In this document: positions 21,710-33,466 of the stretch, in pieces
Position numbering within the stretch: the stretch's first letter is position 1
Layout: each line of letters begins with the position of its first letter
DNA from: Ampelomyces quisqualis
Lineage: Eukaryota > Ascomycota > Dothideomycetes > Pleosporales > Phaeosphaeriaceae
Direction of reading: 5' to 3'
DNA: 64,000 nt
NCBI GenBank assembly: GCA_018398575.1
Contig: JAGTXZ010000010.1
Location: 1,612,001-1,676,000, forward strand
The notes under the pieces: model-generated
What the model saw: only the letters and a program-made list of their open reading frames with translations
What the model was told of the DNA's origin: nothing
Database searches by the model: none
Position numbers and translations under genes: made by a program

Positions 21710-23111
21710 ACTCTCCTGTCACTGGACTGGATCATTCAGGTTAGATCAGGACGACAAGGATAAGAACGATGAGAATGCAAAATGCTTCAAATGCATGCAG
21801 AGCCTCGTGAACTGTTAGTGAGGTTATCACTCCGTATAGGGGAACGACTAAACTGGCAACGCGCGAAGATGTATTCTGTTGTAATATTAAGTGTTACTAG
21901 CAGGGCCTATTGTCTCGGCCTAGCTATGTATTTTTAGCGTTCCTACCTAAATTGCGATGCGTTCCTTAACGCGAGCCCTTAACAGATTACAATGTCACAT
22001 TCTTATTATCTTATGTACAGAATTTGGTATTATAGCTAACTATTCTATAAAGCTACTTGCGCTACGTAAAAACTCTAAAATATACAACTATTATAGCCCT
22101 AGTCTAATACTAATAATGTAAGTAATAGCTACTTGTAGCCTGTTATTTTACTTTACTCAAGCGCGTTAATTGTGTTCAAGTTATGCGTGTAAGCCTAAGC
22201 GTAAGCAGATATGCTAGTTGCAGAGACTTTGTATACTTTCTCTATAGGATTATACTCTACACAGCACGCAGCGTTACACGTTGCCCTATCTTATACAATA
22301 AGAAAGTTATTACAATGATATTTAGGTGTATTATGTAGTAGTATGGGATACGCTTAATTTGCTAACGCGTTGCAGTTTAGGAAGCTACGCTAAGAAAATA
22401 CAACAGGCTTCTAAACTGGTAAATTTTATTAATACCACATGATACATCTTGGCGCGTCGCCGGTTTAGTCGTCCCCCTAAATAGTTGGATATGTTGCACT
22501 TGTTTAGTCTCGCATGTGATGCCGAACATGGATCTTGCGAATGTGGCTGGTGCATCCGCAACAGACCGCGTTTGCTCACGGGAAAACTCGTCTATCCACG
22601 TTATGGTATCCGTACATCCCACACTCCAACAGGTCTAAAAGCTACTCGTATACTTCCCTCACATCGGCACGTACTGCTTGTGGATATATCTTCGGACTTC
22701 GCAACAAGTGCGATAGCCCATTTAGCCCATCTTTTCCGACGTGTCGAGTATGCGACTTCTTGGTCTCGAAAGCCTCACATGCGGAACATCGCATTCGCAA
22801 CTGTACGATCCAGCGACAGTGAATGGACTGAAAGCGTGATGCTCGTTCGAATATATCGCAACCATGATCATATTATCATAAGCAACGTCGCGGCCAAGGC
22901 TTGATCTCAAACATCTAACATTTGGCGTCGCAGGGCATGTTTGATGCTGCGCAAGAGGATACATATCACGCAACGTGATACCACCTGCCATCTCACCATA
23001 TACTTAAACACTCCATTTTGAGTGGTATTCAAAGTCTCACCCATGCCAGTGCTTGCGCTGTTCCGATCAACACACGATCTCTCTAAGATCAAGTTGGGAG
23101 ACGCTGCCACC
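21710..23111. other. Gene-free region containing an AT-rich island
   Basis: Between the unknown protein and the UstYa-like gene. The first 170 bp contain an ACTCCGTA copy (21829-21836). The AT-rich island is listed separately. From about 22420 to 23110 composition is normal but no open frame shows a domain; the 139-codon frame at 22485-22904 has no recognisable motif and no repeats of the kind found in ribosomal-peptide precursors. The last 100 bp should hold the UstYa-like promoter. Confidence 0.6.
21885..22420. repeat. Small AT-rich, RIP-like island
   Basis: About 500 bp with the same TpA-rich texture as the block at the left edge (actattata, ctaatacta, tatagct). Open frames are absent, and the flanks return to normal composition on both sides. 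This fits a short transposon fragment mutated by RIP, or leakage of RIP beside a repeat. The element type cannot be read. Confidence 0.6.
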
Positions 23112-23978
23112 ATGAAGGACGACCTCCGATACGATGCACTCCGCAATTTCGATGCACGATCCGAATCAAGCAGCACGGAGGTAGAAGACTGGGATACAGA
23201 AGGTGATATGAACCCAGGACGTAGAACCACATTTTGGACAAAGTTGAAGGCACGGAAGTGGCTGGTTGATACCGGCCTTCTTCTCTTCATCGTCGGCCTA
23301 CTTGTTGAAAGGCAATGGAAACATCATACAAAGAGCTACGCCTTCGAATTTGCAGGCGACATCACAGGTTTCGCGCCCAAGTTCTCTCAGAAGATCACCA
23401 CATTCAAACCAGACCCACTCTTTGCGCCCGAGAATGCTACAGAGTTCTGGAGTGAAGAGACACAAAGCGCATGGCTGGACATTGTTCCTGGTACGTCGCC
23501 GAATACTAAACAACGTCGCATCTTCCGTCACTGACATACTGGTTTTATAGAGGGCCTAGGCTACGTCTTTGTCAAGGATCCTAAACAATATAACAACCTC
23601 CCCCACCCGATCCACGACTACCCCAACCACACCGTATACACTACATCCATGACCCACCAACTCCACTGTCTCTACACTGTCGTAGAGGCCTACAACACCA
23701 TGAAAGTAATGGTCGACTCGCCACTTTCGAACATCAACCCGATCAAGATGCCGTGGCACATCAATCATTGCTTTGAATACATTCGGCAGGCAATCATGTG
23801 TGCAGGAGACGTGGCGCTGGAAGGTGCGGCAACGACGTTTCCGACGGGTGAGGACGGGGAGGACAGGGGTGGGAGTGATGGGTGGGATGCGCAGCATGTG
23901 TGCAAGGATTATGGGCAGGTGTATGATTATTTGGAGGATAGGACTATGAATCATTGGAAGTGGATCAGTTCAGAGTAA
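23112..23978 (+). CDS. UstYa-like (DUF3328) protein
   Basis: Exons 23112-23490 and 23551-23978, split by a 60-bp intron (GTACGT donor, CTGAC branch, TATAG acceptor), give 268 residues. One membrane segment (WLVDTGLLLFIVGLLVERQW, about residues 54-73) precedes the DUF3328 domain with its two diagnostic HxxHC motifs, HQLHC and HINHC. In characterised fungal clusters (ustiloxin, cyclochlorotine, phomopsin) UstYa-family proteins are membrane-anchored oxidases that cyclise or chlorinate peptides, but many genomes carry orphan copies of unknown role. The start at 23112 has a CCACCATG context; the frame is also open upstream (ATG at 23043). A P450 gene follows on the same strand about 900 bp away. 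The substrate is unknown. Confidence 0.88.
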
Positions 23979-24886
23979 TAACAGTGAGGTAAACAGTCTG
24001 GAATTGCATTATCAAGTTTTCCAGATCGTTGAGTAGGGATACTCTTCAAGGGGCTACTCTTTGACATGTTTGTTTGAAGTCTCCTCGATGTGAGGTTCCA
24101 GTTCCGAAACTCTGAGTACTGGTAGACTCTTTATGGATGCACGCCAGCAAGCCGTCCGATCGGTACAGGGCACAAGTGCGCGGATGGATTATGCCAGAAG
24201 CAGTGATCCTTGCGAAAGTTTCTGCCCAATCATATATTTGCAGTTCATACCTCGGCTGCACGAACGGCGTCACCGAGAAGCCAGCCGTCACTTTCAGCGC
24301 AACAAGCGGGTGATGTTCCAAAATTACATTTCGGAACAACGAAGGTGCCGTCGGAGCTGAAGTAGGTGCGCTGCTCCGGGGCGTTTGTATGAAGGAGCTC
24401 GCGGCTACGCGGACGACGATGCGGGCTCTCCGCAGCGGTGTCTTGGTGTTACGCTGCTTCCATCGATTACTGTGAGATCAGAGCCCATTGGCTTGCGGGA
24501 GTGAACTAATGCTAATGTAGATTCTTCTGCATATAGATCACAAGACGCTCCAGGCTCAGACAACGCCGAACATCCATCCGAAAGTTCAGGGATCTCTGCC
24601 TGCCGCTGACGCTTTGACAGGAGTTCGGCCGAACAGTATATCAAGGGACGCATATATGAACTAGGTCACTTTCCAGATTCTGAATGCACATAGCTCTAAT
24701 CATAAACGAAAGATGAAACCTACGCAGGTCGTGTAAGAAGCTGAGGGGGCTTGCTTCGCATTTGTTCGCAAGAAGTCTTTCGAGAGTGGACCCTTCAACT
24801 AGCCGCAGACGTCACCACGTCCTCGACAAACCTACGACACCTACAACAAAGTTCCCTGACCACAACCTTGTACAAATTCTGAATTC
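23979..24886. other. Intergenic region between UstYa-like and P450 genes
   Basis: About 0.9 kb. Two minus-strand open frames (24046-24339 and 24405-24653) are the longest signals, but neither has a domain, a signal peptide or a splice partner; they could be remnants of a decayed gene. The last part must hold the P450 promoter. No precursor-peptide-like repeats are seen. Confidence 0.55.
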
Positions 24887-26463
24887 ATGGCGCAATCCCC
24901 GCTTGTGTTCGTCGCTGTGGGCGCCCTCATTTCCTACTTTTTGTATACCAGAATCACTTTGTACCTTGCGCGACAGCGCATGATCAAAGAGAATGGCTGC
25001 CAGCCGTGTGCCACTGTCTTTAACAAAGACCCATTCTTTGGCATTGATGTCATCAGGATGATGGTACGCAACAGCAAGAAACATATTGTTCTACGAGAGA
25101 ACCAGAAACGATTCGAAACACACGGGAAGACCTACTGGACAAGAGCTGTCACCCTGCCCATCATTGCCACCTGCGAGCCCGAGAACGTCAAGACTATCTT
25201 AAGTCTTAAGTTCAAGGACTACAGCCTTGGTAACCGAAGAACTGCATTCGGACCCCTCCTTGGTCATGGCATCTTCAACGCTGATGGGGAGCGTTGGGCC
25301 AACAGTCGACACATGCTTCGCCCAAACTTCACGCGAGATCAAGTTGCGGACATCGACGCGTTTGAACGCCACATGAAGCTCATGCTCAAGCAAATTCCTC
25401 GTGACGGTTCGACAGTGGATTTGCAAGAGCTCTTCTTCCGCCTCACCATCGACACCGCCACGGAATTCTTGTTCATGCACTCCACCAACTCGCTGCGCAT
25501 GGTTGGGCAGGAAGACGAGCATAACGAAGATGTCATCTTTAGCAAAGCATTCAACTACGCGCAAGAAGATATCACTACCCGTCTGCGGTTCGGAATCTTC
25601 GACCGCTTCAGAAAGAACGAAAAGGGTGAGGAAGCCATTCAGATTTGCCATCGTTATATCGATCGATTCGTCGATGATGCTCTGAAGTTCCGTAAAGAGC
25701 TAGATGAGGAGAAGGTAACCGGAGCATCGAAGGATGATAAATACTACTTCATTCAAGAGGTCGCAAAACAAACGACCGACAAGAAGAGAATCAGGGATGA
25801 GCTCATCAACATCTTGCTTGCTGGGCGCGATACGACTGCCAGTTTATTGAGTAACATGTACTTCCAATTTTCGAAGAAGCCAGAGATACACGCAAAGTTG
25901 CGAGAAGAAGTCGCCTCGCTTGATGGCCGGGCGCCTACGTATGAAGAGCTCAGGAACCTGAAATACCTCAAATACTGTCTCAATGAATGTAAGTTCACCT
26001 TCAACCACATCGATGCAGCCGAACGAAATTTGACAATCAGCTAGCACTTCGTACACACCCAGTCGTCCCAGGGAACTCAAGAATCGCGATCCGCGACACC
26101 GTCCTTCCGCTCGGCGGTGGACCAGACGGTCAACGTCCTCTCTTCGTTCCCAAGGGCACAATGGTCGGCTACTCACCCTACTCCATGCATCGCCGCAAGG
26201 ACCTCTACGGCCCTGATGCCGACGAGTACAAGCCAGAGCGTTGGGAAAGTCTCCGCCCCAACTGGGAGTACCTGCCTTTCAATGGAGGACCTCGCATCTG
26301 TCTTGGTCAGCAATACGCTCTCACAGAAGCTAGCTACGTGACCGTACGACTTGTGCAAGAATTTAGTAAGATTGAGTCGAGGGATCCTGGACCATGGGAG
26401 GAGGGTCTGACCTTGACCTGCTGCAGCTTGAATGGTGTCAAGGTCGGTCTTACGCCGGCTTAA
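24887..26463 (+). CDS. Cytochrome P450, CYP52-type (alkane/fatty-acid hydroxylase clan)
   Basis: Exons 24887-25988 and 26045-26463 with a 56-bp intron give 506 residues; the join restores the K-helix ExxR (LNESLR). An N-terminal membrane anchor (PLVFVAVGALISYFLYTRI) is followed by the C-helix (GERWANSRHMLRPNFTRD), the I-helix AGRDTT, the ERW/PERF-like region (YKPERWESLR) and the heme loop FNGGPRICLGQQYA with Cys453 as thiolate ligand. The FNGGPRICLGQQ signature and overall pattern match the CYP52 clan, whose members hydroxylate the omega carbon of alkanes and fatty acids at the ER; related fungal subfamilies also act in secondary metabolism. All key residues are present. Neighbours are UstYa-like upstream and phytase-like downstream, all on the plus strand. 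Confidence 0.93.
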
Positions 26464-27956
26464 AATGAGCGTAGATATGACAAGGGTCGGGTCAGGTGTA
26501 GTGGGACTGTCGATTACACGATTAGGCACAAAGGGATAAGCAAAATGACCTGTGCTTGTCATCGCGATGCGGGATGGAGCATACCGATATTATGTGAAGC
26601 TCCATGATTCTAGGAATCCTATTCGATATTGATCCGTACATGATCATCCTTGACAATCTTGTTACTTGCAGCTTACTTAACATCGTCTTCTCCTTCCTAC
26701 ACATTTCAGCTTTGCGCAATCATAAGATGACCAGATTGAGATACTACTTATCACGTCACAATTCCAATACACGATACAGCCTGTCTACTTTTAAGATGTT
26801 AATTGACGTCCTTCGAGGGGGTACAGACCCCCACGACGTGTACAGTTCATTTCATCATGTTGCAGATTAACTTAGCGCTTGGATCAGTCTATGCTCACTC
26901 ACACTTGAGCGATCCCGTATTATTTCTGGACCTGGTAATGTCAGCCTCGGTATTTACCAAAGGAGGGCGCTGCCAGTTGAGGATTTTGCAAATGCCAAGA
27001 CGTCAAAGAAACAAAATACAGCATATCTTTGCGAGCTGCCCGATTTGGTAACGCGCACGCCACGACCCTCGATCAACGACTCACAAGTCGTCTACACGAA
27101 ACGTGCACTGGGGGGAACGCGCAAAGCTCGTTTCTTTTGAGTTGTCACCCCACTAAAACGCCCAACTTCAACACGCAACAACGTCCTACCCACAACAAAA
27201 TAGAATCTAAAAATCTGAAGAGTTGCAAAGCGATATACAGATACTAGTTTTCTAACATTTTGTGTAAGTCTGTAAAGTTGTTGTTGCGTAGTGCGCAGGA
27301 GACGCTTTTAGACCCTTGAACTCAGAAGATACGAGCTCCTTTGTACAGTGTAACACCTGCTACAAGGTTTGTCAGCACTTTAGGTTCAATTATCGGTACA
27401 ATAGTATAATTGTTGTAACAGTTATCAGTAAAGGGGGTGATTTAAAAAAGAAGTCTTCAAGTTACGCAAAACAAACTACGGATAGGCAAGATTGACTTAG
27501 CTTAGTGTGGCCCCTACACAAACTGTACACTGTCAGCAATATTTTAGTAGCGGCGCTTGCAGTAGCTAGTAAACTTAATGTAGCAGTCAAGCTAGCAAAA
27601 TACTAGCTGTTTCGTAATACATCGATAATCCGGAGTTCTCGCTGTCTTGGGCATAACTTTATCACGGGCATTTTACTGTAGTTTACTTCTGTACCTTAAA
27701 GTTCTCAAAATAGAAACACGCTTTTCTTAAACCGTGGGAACTTATATGCAGTCATCTCCCCTCAGCCAAACGAACGTCGACGTGCGCCTAATAATCAACT
27801 TTTGATTCCGAGCCTCAGCCTCACTCCTAGCCTTGTATTGGACGTGCGTCATTGGAGCGGTCGTCATTCATGATACCTGCATGCCTTCAATATAAGAAGT
27901 GTGCCCCTACCATCAAGCTCCCCAGTTACACGACAGCACTCATCTGCTGCTTCAAC
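26464..27956. other. Gene-free, moderately AT-rich region
   Basis: About 1.5 kb between the P450 and phytase-like genes. From about 27200 to 27760 it is AT-enriched and contains scattered TA-rich words, without long open frames. A weak inverted match (ACAGTGTA near 27345 and its complement near 27526) might bound a small repeat remnant, but it is too short to call. The final 200 bp (CTCAGCC and TCACTCC words) look like the promoter and leader of the next gene. Confidence 0.5.
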
Positions 27957-29657
27957 ATGCTGTTTACTGCATCTCTCGGTCTCCTGGCCCTTCCTGTGGC
28001 ACAGGTCCTTGCGACTCCACTTACTCCACGTGCAGATACGACTCCTGTCAACGTCACAACCTGCAATGGCAAGAAGTACGTCTACGAGGAGCTCGCCGGC
28101 TATGGCAAATTACCGGCAGACTTTCGCGACAAGTACGGCGACACCCTGGGAGGGATTGGCAGCGCAATTGCGCTGGACCAAAAGTCAGTGAGGTGGACAA
28201 ATGGCAGTGGTGCGTACCAGGGTGTTATTTATGGTCTGCCTGATCGTGGCTGGAATACGCAGGGCACACAGAACACGCAGAGCCGGGTTCACAAGTTCAG
28301 CTTTACGTTTGAAATTGTGAAGAATGCGACGGTTCAGAAGCCTGCGGGTCCGAACTTCAAGTTGCAGTATATGGACACTGTACTGTTGACGGGGCCAGAT
28401 GGGATGCCGTTGACAGGCTTGGATCCGACAGATACGGTCACGTACAAGGGTTTTCCAAACCTGCCTCTAGCTAAGTGTATGCCATCATGCTGCTTTTCCA
28501 TAACCAGTACTTATATTTGCAGATACTGGTGACGGCTTTGGAGGAAAAAATGGCGCTGGTGGTGCCCGCGTTGCTTTAGACACTGAGGGCTTGGTGCTCG
28601 GTGACAATGACACCATCTGGATCAGTGACGAATATGGTGGGGCACTTCTTAAACAGTTTCAAGTAATTTTTATTGCTCACTCAAGATAGCGGCGCGCATA
28701 TACCAGTTCGAAAAGAACGGCAAGATGATCCAAGCCATCCGCACTCCTGACGCTTTGGTGCCTCTTCGTAAAGGCACCGAATCTTTCTCCGCAGCTTCAC
28801 CACCAATCTACGACCCGAACTTCAAAATCGAACCAGAGGACCCAAGCACCGGCCGTAGTAACAACCAAGGTCTCGAAGCCCTCACCGCCAGCCCAGATGG
28901 AAAGTACCTCTACACACTTATGCAGAGCGCCACGATCCAAGACGGCGGCAGCTCCAACTCTAAGCGCCGCAACAGCCGCTTCCTCACCTACCGCATCATC
29001 AATAACAATACAGTCGAGCTCGAAGCCGAATACGCTGTTCAACTTCCCGTCCTCCCTACCGGTCGCGTAGCCAGCCAGTCCGAGATGATCTATGTCTCCA
29101 AAGACCAATTTCTCGTTCTCGCCCGCGACGGCGGCGCCGGGCACGGGCAAGATAAATCTGAATCTATATACCGCAACGCCGACATCATTGACATTTCCAA
29201 AGCTACGAACATTGTGGGCAAGTATGATGATTTCAAAGGCTCGATTGCAAGCCGCAAGGGTGTCCTCAAGTCTGAAATCACACCTGCCGAGTACTGCCCT
29301 TGGTTGTCGTACAATGTGAATGCACAGCTAAACAGATTCGGTGTGAGGAATGGCGGTGCGCAGGATCAAAATCTTCTCAATGAGAAGTGGGAGAGCTTTG
29401 CGCTTTTGGAGGCCGATGACGGGGATAATAAGGGTGATGAGAAGGCGTATTACCTCATCAGCTTCTCGGACAATGATTTCATTACGCAGAATGGTAAGTC
29501 TGACGATCATGCAAAGATGTATAATGATGGACTAATCTTGTGCGTAGGGCATATCAACTTTGGCCAGCAGTCGTACAAGGACTCATCTGGATTCGATCTT
29601 GATACTCAGGTCCTAGTGTTCAAGGTCACTTTGCCAAAGGGATCTAAGCCTGTGTAG
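27957..29657 (+). CDS. Secreted esterase-like-of-phytase family protein
   Basis: Four exons are inferred: 27957-28476, 28523-28636, 28690-29493 and 29548-29657 (introns 46, 53 and 54 bp), giving 515 residues. A clear signal peptide (MLFTASLGLLALPVAQVLAT) is followed by an all-beta domain with GIGSAIALD, YGLPDRGWN, GDGFGGKNGAGG, ISDEY, GLEALTASPDGKYLYTLMQS and ILILD-like strands, the pattern of the phytase esterase-like domain (Pfam PF13449). The function of this secreted family is poorly defined; phosphatase activity is suggested only by the name. The last intron (29494-29547) is 54 bp and stop-free in frame, but splicing restores ITQNGHINFGQQ. In-frame codons upstream of 27957 were rejected because the signal peptide starts there. 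Confidence 0.82.
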
Positions 29658-30002
29658 ATGGGTGGAGGCGACCATATGCCTGTGCCAAGGGTCGAGGAGC
29701 TGATACCAAGATACGAATACTCATAAAAGCACGAATATACAGAGATTTATTACAAAGTATCCGATTTGTCTCGACCGTGTTAAGACATTGTGATGAGGTT
29801 TGCAGAAATACAAAGCTAGGTCCTGATGTCTACCAATGTCGAAAATTCAGGAGGAAAGACCAAGTACCAATTTGAAGCAGACGCCATGCAATGTGACAGT
29901 GAAGAAAGAAACGGGTTTGACAAGCCGTGAAACCGCCGAAGGTCACAACCTGAAGACTCCAACCACTTCGACAACTCATCGCCCAGTGACGTGCAAACAC
30001 AC
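29658..30002. other. Convergent intergenic region
   Basis: The 345 bp between the 3' ends of the phytase-like gene (plus) and the Cys/His-module gene (minus). It should contain both transcript ends. No open frame or repeat of note. Confidence 0.6.
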
Positions 30003-33000
30003 TCACTCGCTATCAGATCCCGAGGTCTCTTCACCGTCGGAAGAGTCGAATTCGATCATCTTCTGGTCCACACTCCCGCACTGTTGGCTATCAGATGTGT
30101 CGTGAACTTCACCATCCTGTTCCTCATCGTCACTCATCTCCTCTGACGCTCTCTTGCGAGGCACCGAAGCCACCGTATAACCTCCACGTAGATTGCTCTG
30201 ATAATGACCGTCACTCAGATTCCCATCGTTGTTCTTTTGCGCAGAGTCTCGTCTTCCATCAACATCCTCGCTGCTGTGATGAATAGTCTCGTTAACCCTG
30301 CCCGAGTTCTGGGTTTCCTCTAGCTCAGCTTCGTCCGGATCTTCGCTCTCCTCGTGTTGGGCAGCTTCTTTAGCTTCCAACTCAGCTTCCACTGCATCGA
30401 TTGCCATCCTGACAGCCTCCTCGCGATCATGGCCGGCATCGATGGCCTCGAAATACTTCTTTGAACAAGCCTGGTTGTGTGTCAGATACTTGGATTTTGG
30501 GGTTGCGTCGGGGCTAGGCTTCCGCGTCTTATATGGCTTGCGCGGAGCCCACCGACTCAAAGTGGGCGCTTCCTGTCGAACTACAGTCCCTGGTGGCATA
30601 TAGAAGTCCATGTCTGAATGCTTGCCTGCGCCATTCTTGTTAGATCCACATCCAGGGCACGATCGCTTGTCCCCAGCAAGGTAGTAGCGACCAAGTGCGT
30701 GATTGATGTCGCAGCGCCATGCATGTTCCTCATCTTCGTCCAACTGACCCAAGTAAGCACATTCTGGAATATCCTGGCCGTGCTCCATGGTTGAAGATCC
30801 GCTGGGATGCGGCCCTAAGTCAGGTTCAGGCTCTGGAGTCGGCTCCGGCATAGGCTCCTTTGGTGTACGTGGGCGCAAGGCGGCCTCGACTGCATCCACA
30901 CCAGCCCTTCGAGCCTCTTCTGGAGTTGCACCATCCCCAATAGATTTCCAGTAGGCTTCCTTTGCAATGCTGTTATGGGACAGATGAGGCGAACGCCTTG
31001 CTCCCTCGCGAGGCTTGCTTGGCTTCCAGGTATTGCCAAGTGCTGGTTGGAAGAAGAATACAGAGGACGGGAGGTAGAAGTCCATATGCCTTGTCTTCGC
31101 GTTCGCCTTGATGTTTGTGAAGCATCCCACACATGATGTGCGGTCGCCCGCATTGTAGTAATGCCCCATCGCATGGTTGATACCACAGCGCCAGGCCGGC
31201 TTTTCGTCGGCCTTTTGAGGTTCAAAGTACGCATTGGGGGGAAGACCCTGATAATTTGCAAGAGTCTTAGAACCGCTTGGATGAAGTGGGCTGCTAGCGA
31301 TTACCTCTATAGCCACCTGCGCTGTTGGGGGTGATGCTTTCTCGGCCGCATCAACCCGGGTCTGCTTCTTGGTGAGCGGGCTTCCCTTTTTCGAACTTGG
31401 CGGGATTGTTTTGGTCTTTTGTCGTTTTCTCGGGGTATCGATGCATCGCTTCTTTGTTCCGGTCCTACGCGTTTGGGCATGCTGTGCACTGTGGAGTCGC
31501 GATGGTAGTGGAACATTAATCGGCTGAAGGGGAGGCTCTGAATCTGATGCGGCTGAGGTAACGACCTGGTGTTGTCTTTGCTGCTCCTGTCCTTCAATAA
31601 TTCTGACTTTGTGCTGATAGTCTCTATTAGTAGGTTGATATCCGAGGGCCAAGGCTTCCGCAATAACTTGCTTGATACCAGGTAGCACTATTTGAAGTTT
31701 ATGTGTTTGGTTTCCCCGCCTCTGAGTCAGTCGCCGCTTGTGATCAAGTATAAGCCTCGAAGGCCATAAAGGTACCTTGGCGGCGAACCCAGCCTCATCA
31801 GAGTGTGCTGGAGCACCGGCTCTGTCGCTCTCGAGTGCAGCGTTTCCATAAAGGCTGAATAAGTCCTCTGGCTGAGTTGAGGTGTCGCCTGCAGTGCTTT
31901 GAATCGGTTTGTCGAGATTGTGATAAGGCGGCTGTTTGTTGCGTAGATCTTTGATGATACGCAGTTCTGCATCACCGCCGATCATCATCGAATCGGCAAC
32001 TGCGTCTGTATGGGCCAGTAAGATCGGGGGAGGCGTAATGGACCGTTCAGGTTTGTCCAATTGCGGAAGTACAAGCCAATTGCCTCGTGATCGAAGTAGC
32101 GGCCGCTCTCGAAGAACTGCTCCAGACTCTCCACGACCTTTGCCCCTTTTGCCCGCGAGCAGTTGAGTGGCACGCCCTGTAGGCAAAGCACTGGTGAAAG
32201 CCAGATCTTTGAAGACTCGCTCGGCAATTGCGTCAATCTCCTCGAGAGGGGAGCTGTTGAACGAAATTGGGTATTGTTTGGTTGATATTTGAACCATTAC
32301 AGGTTTAGAAGTAGCACGATGCCATGATTCGTTCATCCTGCTCACCACGGATACTAGATTTTGAGGACCATACTCCCTAAACATGCCGTGGCCGATTTGA
32401 TGCACATCGAGGAATGGGGCCCCATCCTTTTCATCGTTAGCGAGCAGATTAATGGCCCTGCAGTGTGCATTCCAGATCATTTTATCCGCAAGGCCGTTGA
32501 CATTGTGAAGAATAGAGCGGAGGTACACTGCAATATCTGCACTGGATTCCGGATCCGCTGGGGAACATGCAGCAATGCGATCAGGATGTAGAGCGTGTGC
32601 CACGAAGTTCTTGAGGAAAGTAGCTTCGTATGCCTTTTGGTTGGCTTGGTAGAGCGCAAAGTTCATATAGTCGTCCTTGGTAGGCTTGCGACGGTTCTGA
32701 TGGATGCCGGACCGGGCTCGTTGTGCTCGTGAAGGAAGTGCCGGTTCGTGGTTTCCGCGCTCAAATGCTGCATGATGTAAGCGAAATGCATCTTAAGGGT
32801 TGATTGCCATGTGCGCACTGGAAGGTAGAGGAGACCCTTGGGGAAGCTCGAAGAGATTCTCTGTTGCGGTGGTACAGACGCGGTCAATGTTATGTTCTTC
32901 TTCCTGGGGCTCCACCGGAGTCTTCAGAATGACAGGATTGTCTGGGTTTCTCGGAGATGGCGGTCCCAGCGAACCATCACTCCAGTCAATCTCGTCTTCG

Positions 33001-33014
33001 ACTTCGTATGGCAT
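30003..33014 (-). CDS. Large protein with a duplicated Cys/His module, unknown family
   Basis: Exons 33014-32819 and 32767-30003, joined over a 51-bp intron (GTGCGC donor, CTTACAT region, CAG acceptor), give 986 residues. I do not recognise the family. Residues 577-697 and 735-866 are two copies of one module. Each begins with an aromatic lead-in and the motif W-R-C-x-I-N-H-A-x-G-x-Y-Y-x-A-G-D-x-x-S-C-x-G-C (a C...H...C-x2-C set that could bind zinc), continues to MDFY[LM]P, and ends with a helical segment L[ST]HN...(K)-x-Y[WF] followed by EEA-R...DAVEA-L. Between the N-terminal half and the modules lies a basic, NLS-like stretch (about residues 504-519). The tail is acidic and Ser-rich (SDDEEQDGEV, DSSDGEETSG). 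A nuclear protein is plausible. The N-terminal half (about residues 100-460) has no motif I can name. It is divergent from the glucosidase II beta gene. Confidence 0.8.
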
Positions 33015-33466
33015 ATTAGAGGGACATGCAGGAAGCAGACGACGCTAGAATTGTACGAGTAATTCGATGGAAGAAAAGGCAGGCCAAAGGGCAACGCGTA
33101 ACACGACAAGTTGACGGTGCACCAAGCACGTCGCGCTATCGAATGCAAACGACATATATGCGGTGTTGTGCAATCGAACATAGTCGGACATGATGCTATC
33201 CTCTGTTTGCTCGGGCTTGCGCACTGAGAATGCATGCTGAGCGTTTGTCGCGTCTGCGGACTTTGACCGCGGCCATGGAGGTGGTGGTTCCAAGCAGCAT
33301 TTGGGCTTGCCGCGAAGTGGGTTGGCACGTGATTAGGTAGATCAGTGAAGCTTGGCTGGCACGTGATTGGCCAGCGAAACTGCCAGTTGTACTACCATGT
33401 CACATGATCCCTCAGCCCAATGCGCGTGTCGCGCCGGAGCAAGCGCCGTCCACACCACATGCCAAA
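33015..33466. promoter_or_regulatory. Divergent promoter region
   Basis: A 450-bp gap between two divergent start codons (33014 minus, 33467 plus). Two copies of the 12-bp word TGGCACGTGATT (33323-33334 and 33357-33368), each holding the CACGTG E-box, lie about 22 bp apart in this gap. CACGTG is the core site for bHLH factors in fungi. The pairing is seen directly; its use is inference. Confidence 0.5.

Noticed and set aside
22485..22904. 139-codon plus-strand open frame near the UstYa-like gene, considered as a possible precursor peptide
   Set aside because: No signal peptide, no internal repeats, no Kex2-type spacing and overlapping frames on the other strand.
24046..24653. Two minus-strand open frames between the UstYa-like and P450 genes
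   Set aside because: No recognisable domain or splice partner; at most a decayed gene.
27341..27540. Possible MITE bounded by ACAGTGTA inverted repeats
   Set aside because: The match is only 8 bp and no target-site duplication is visible.
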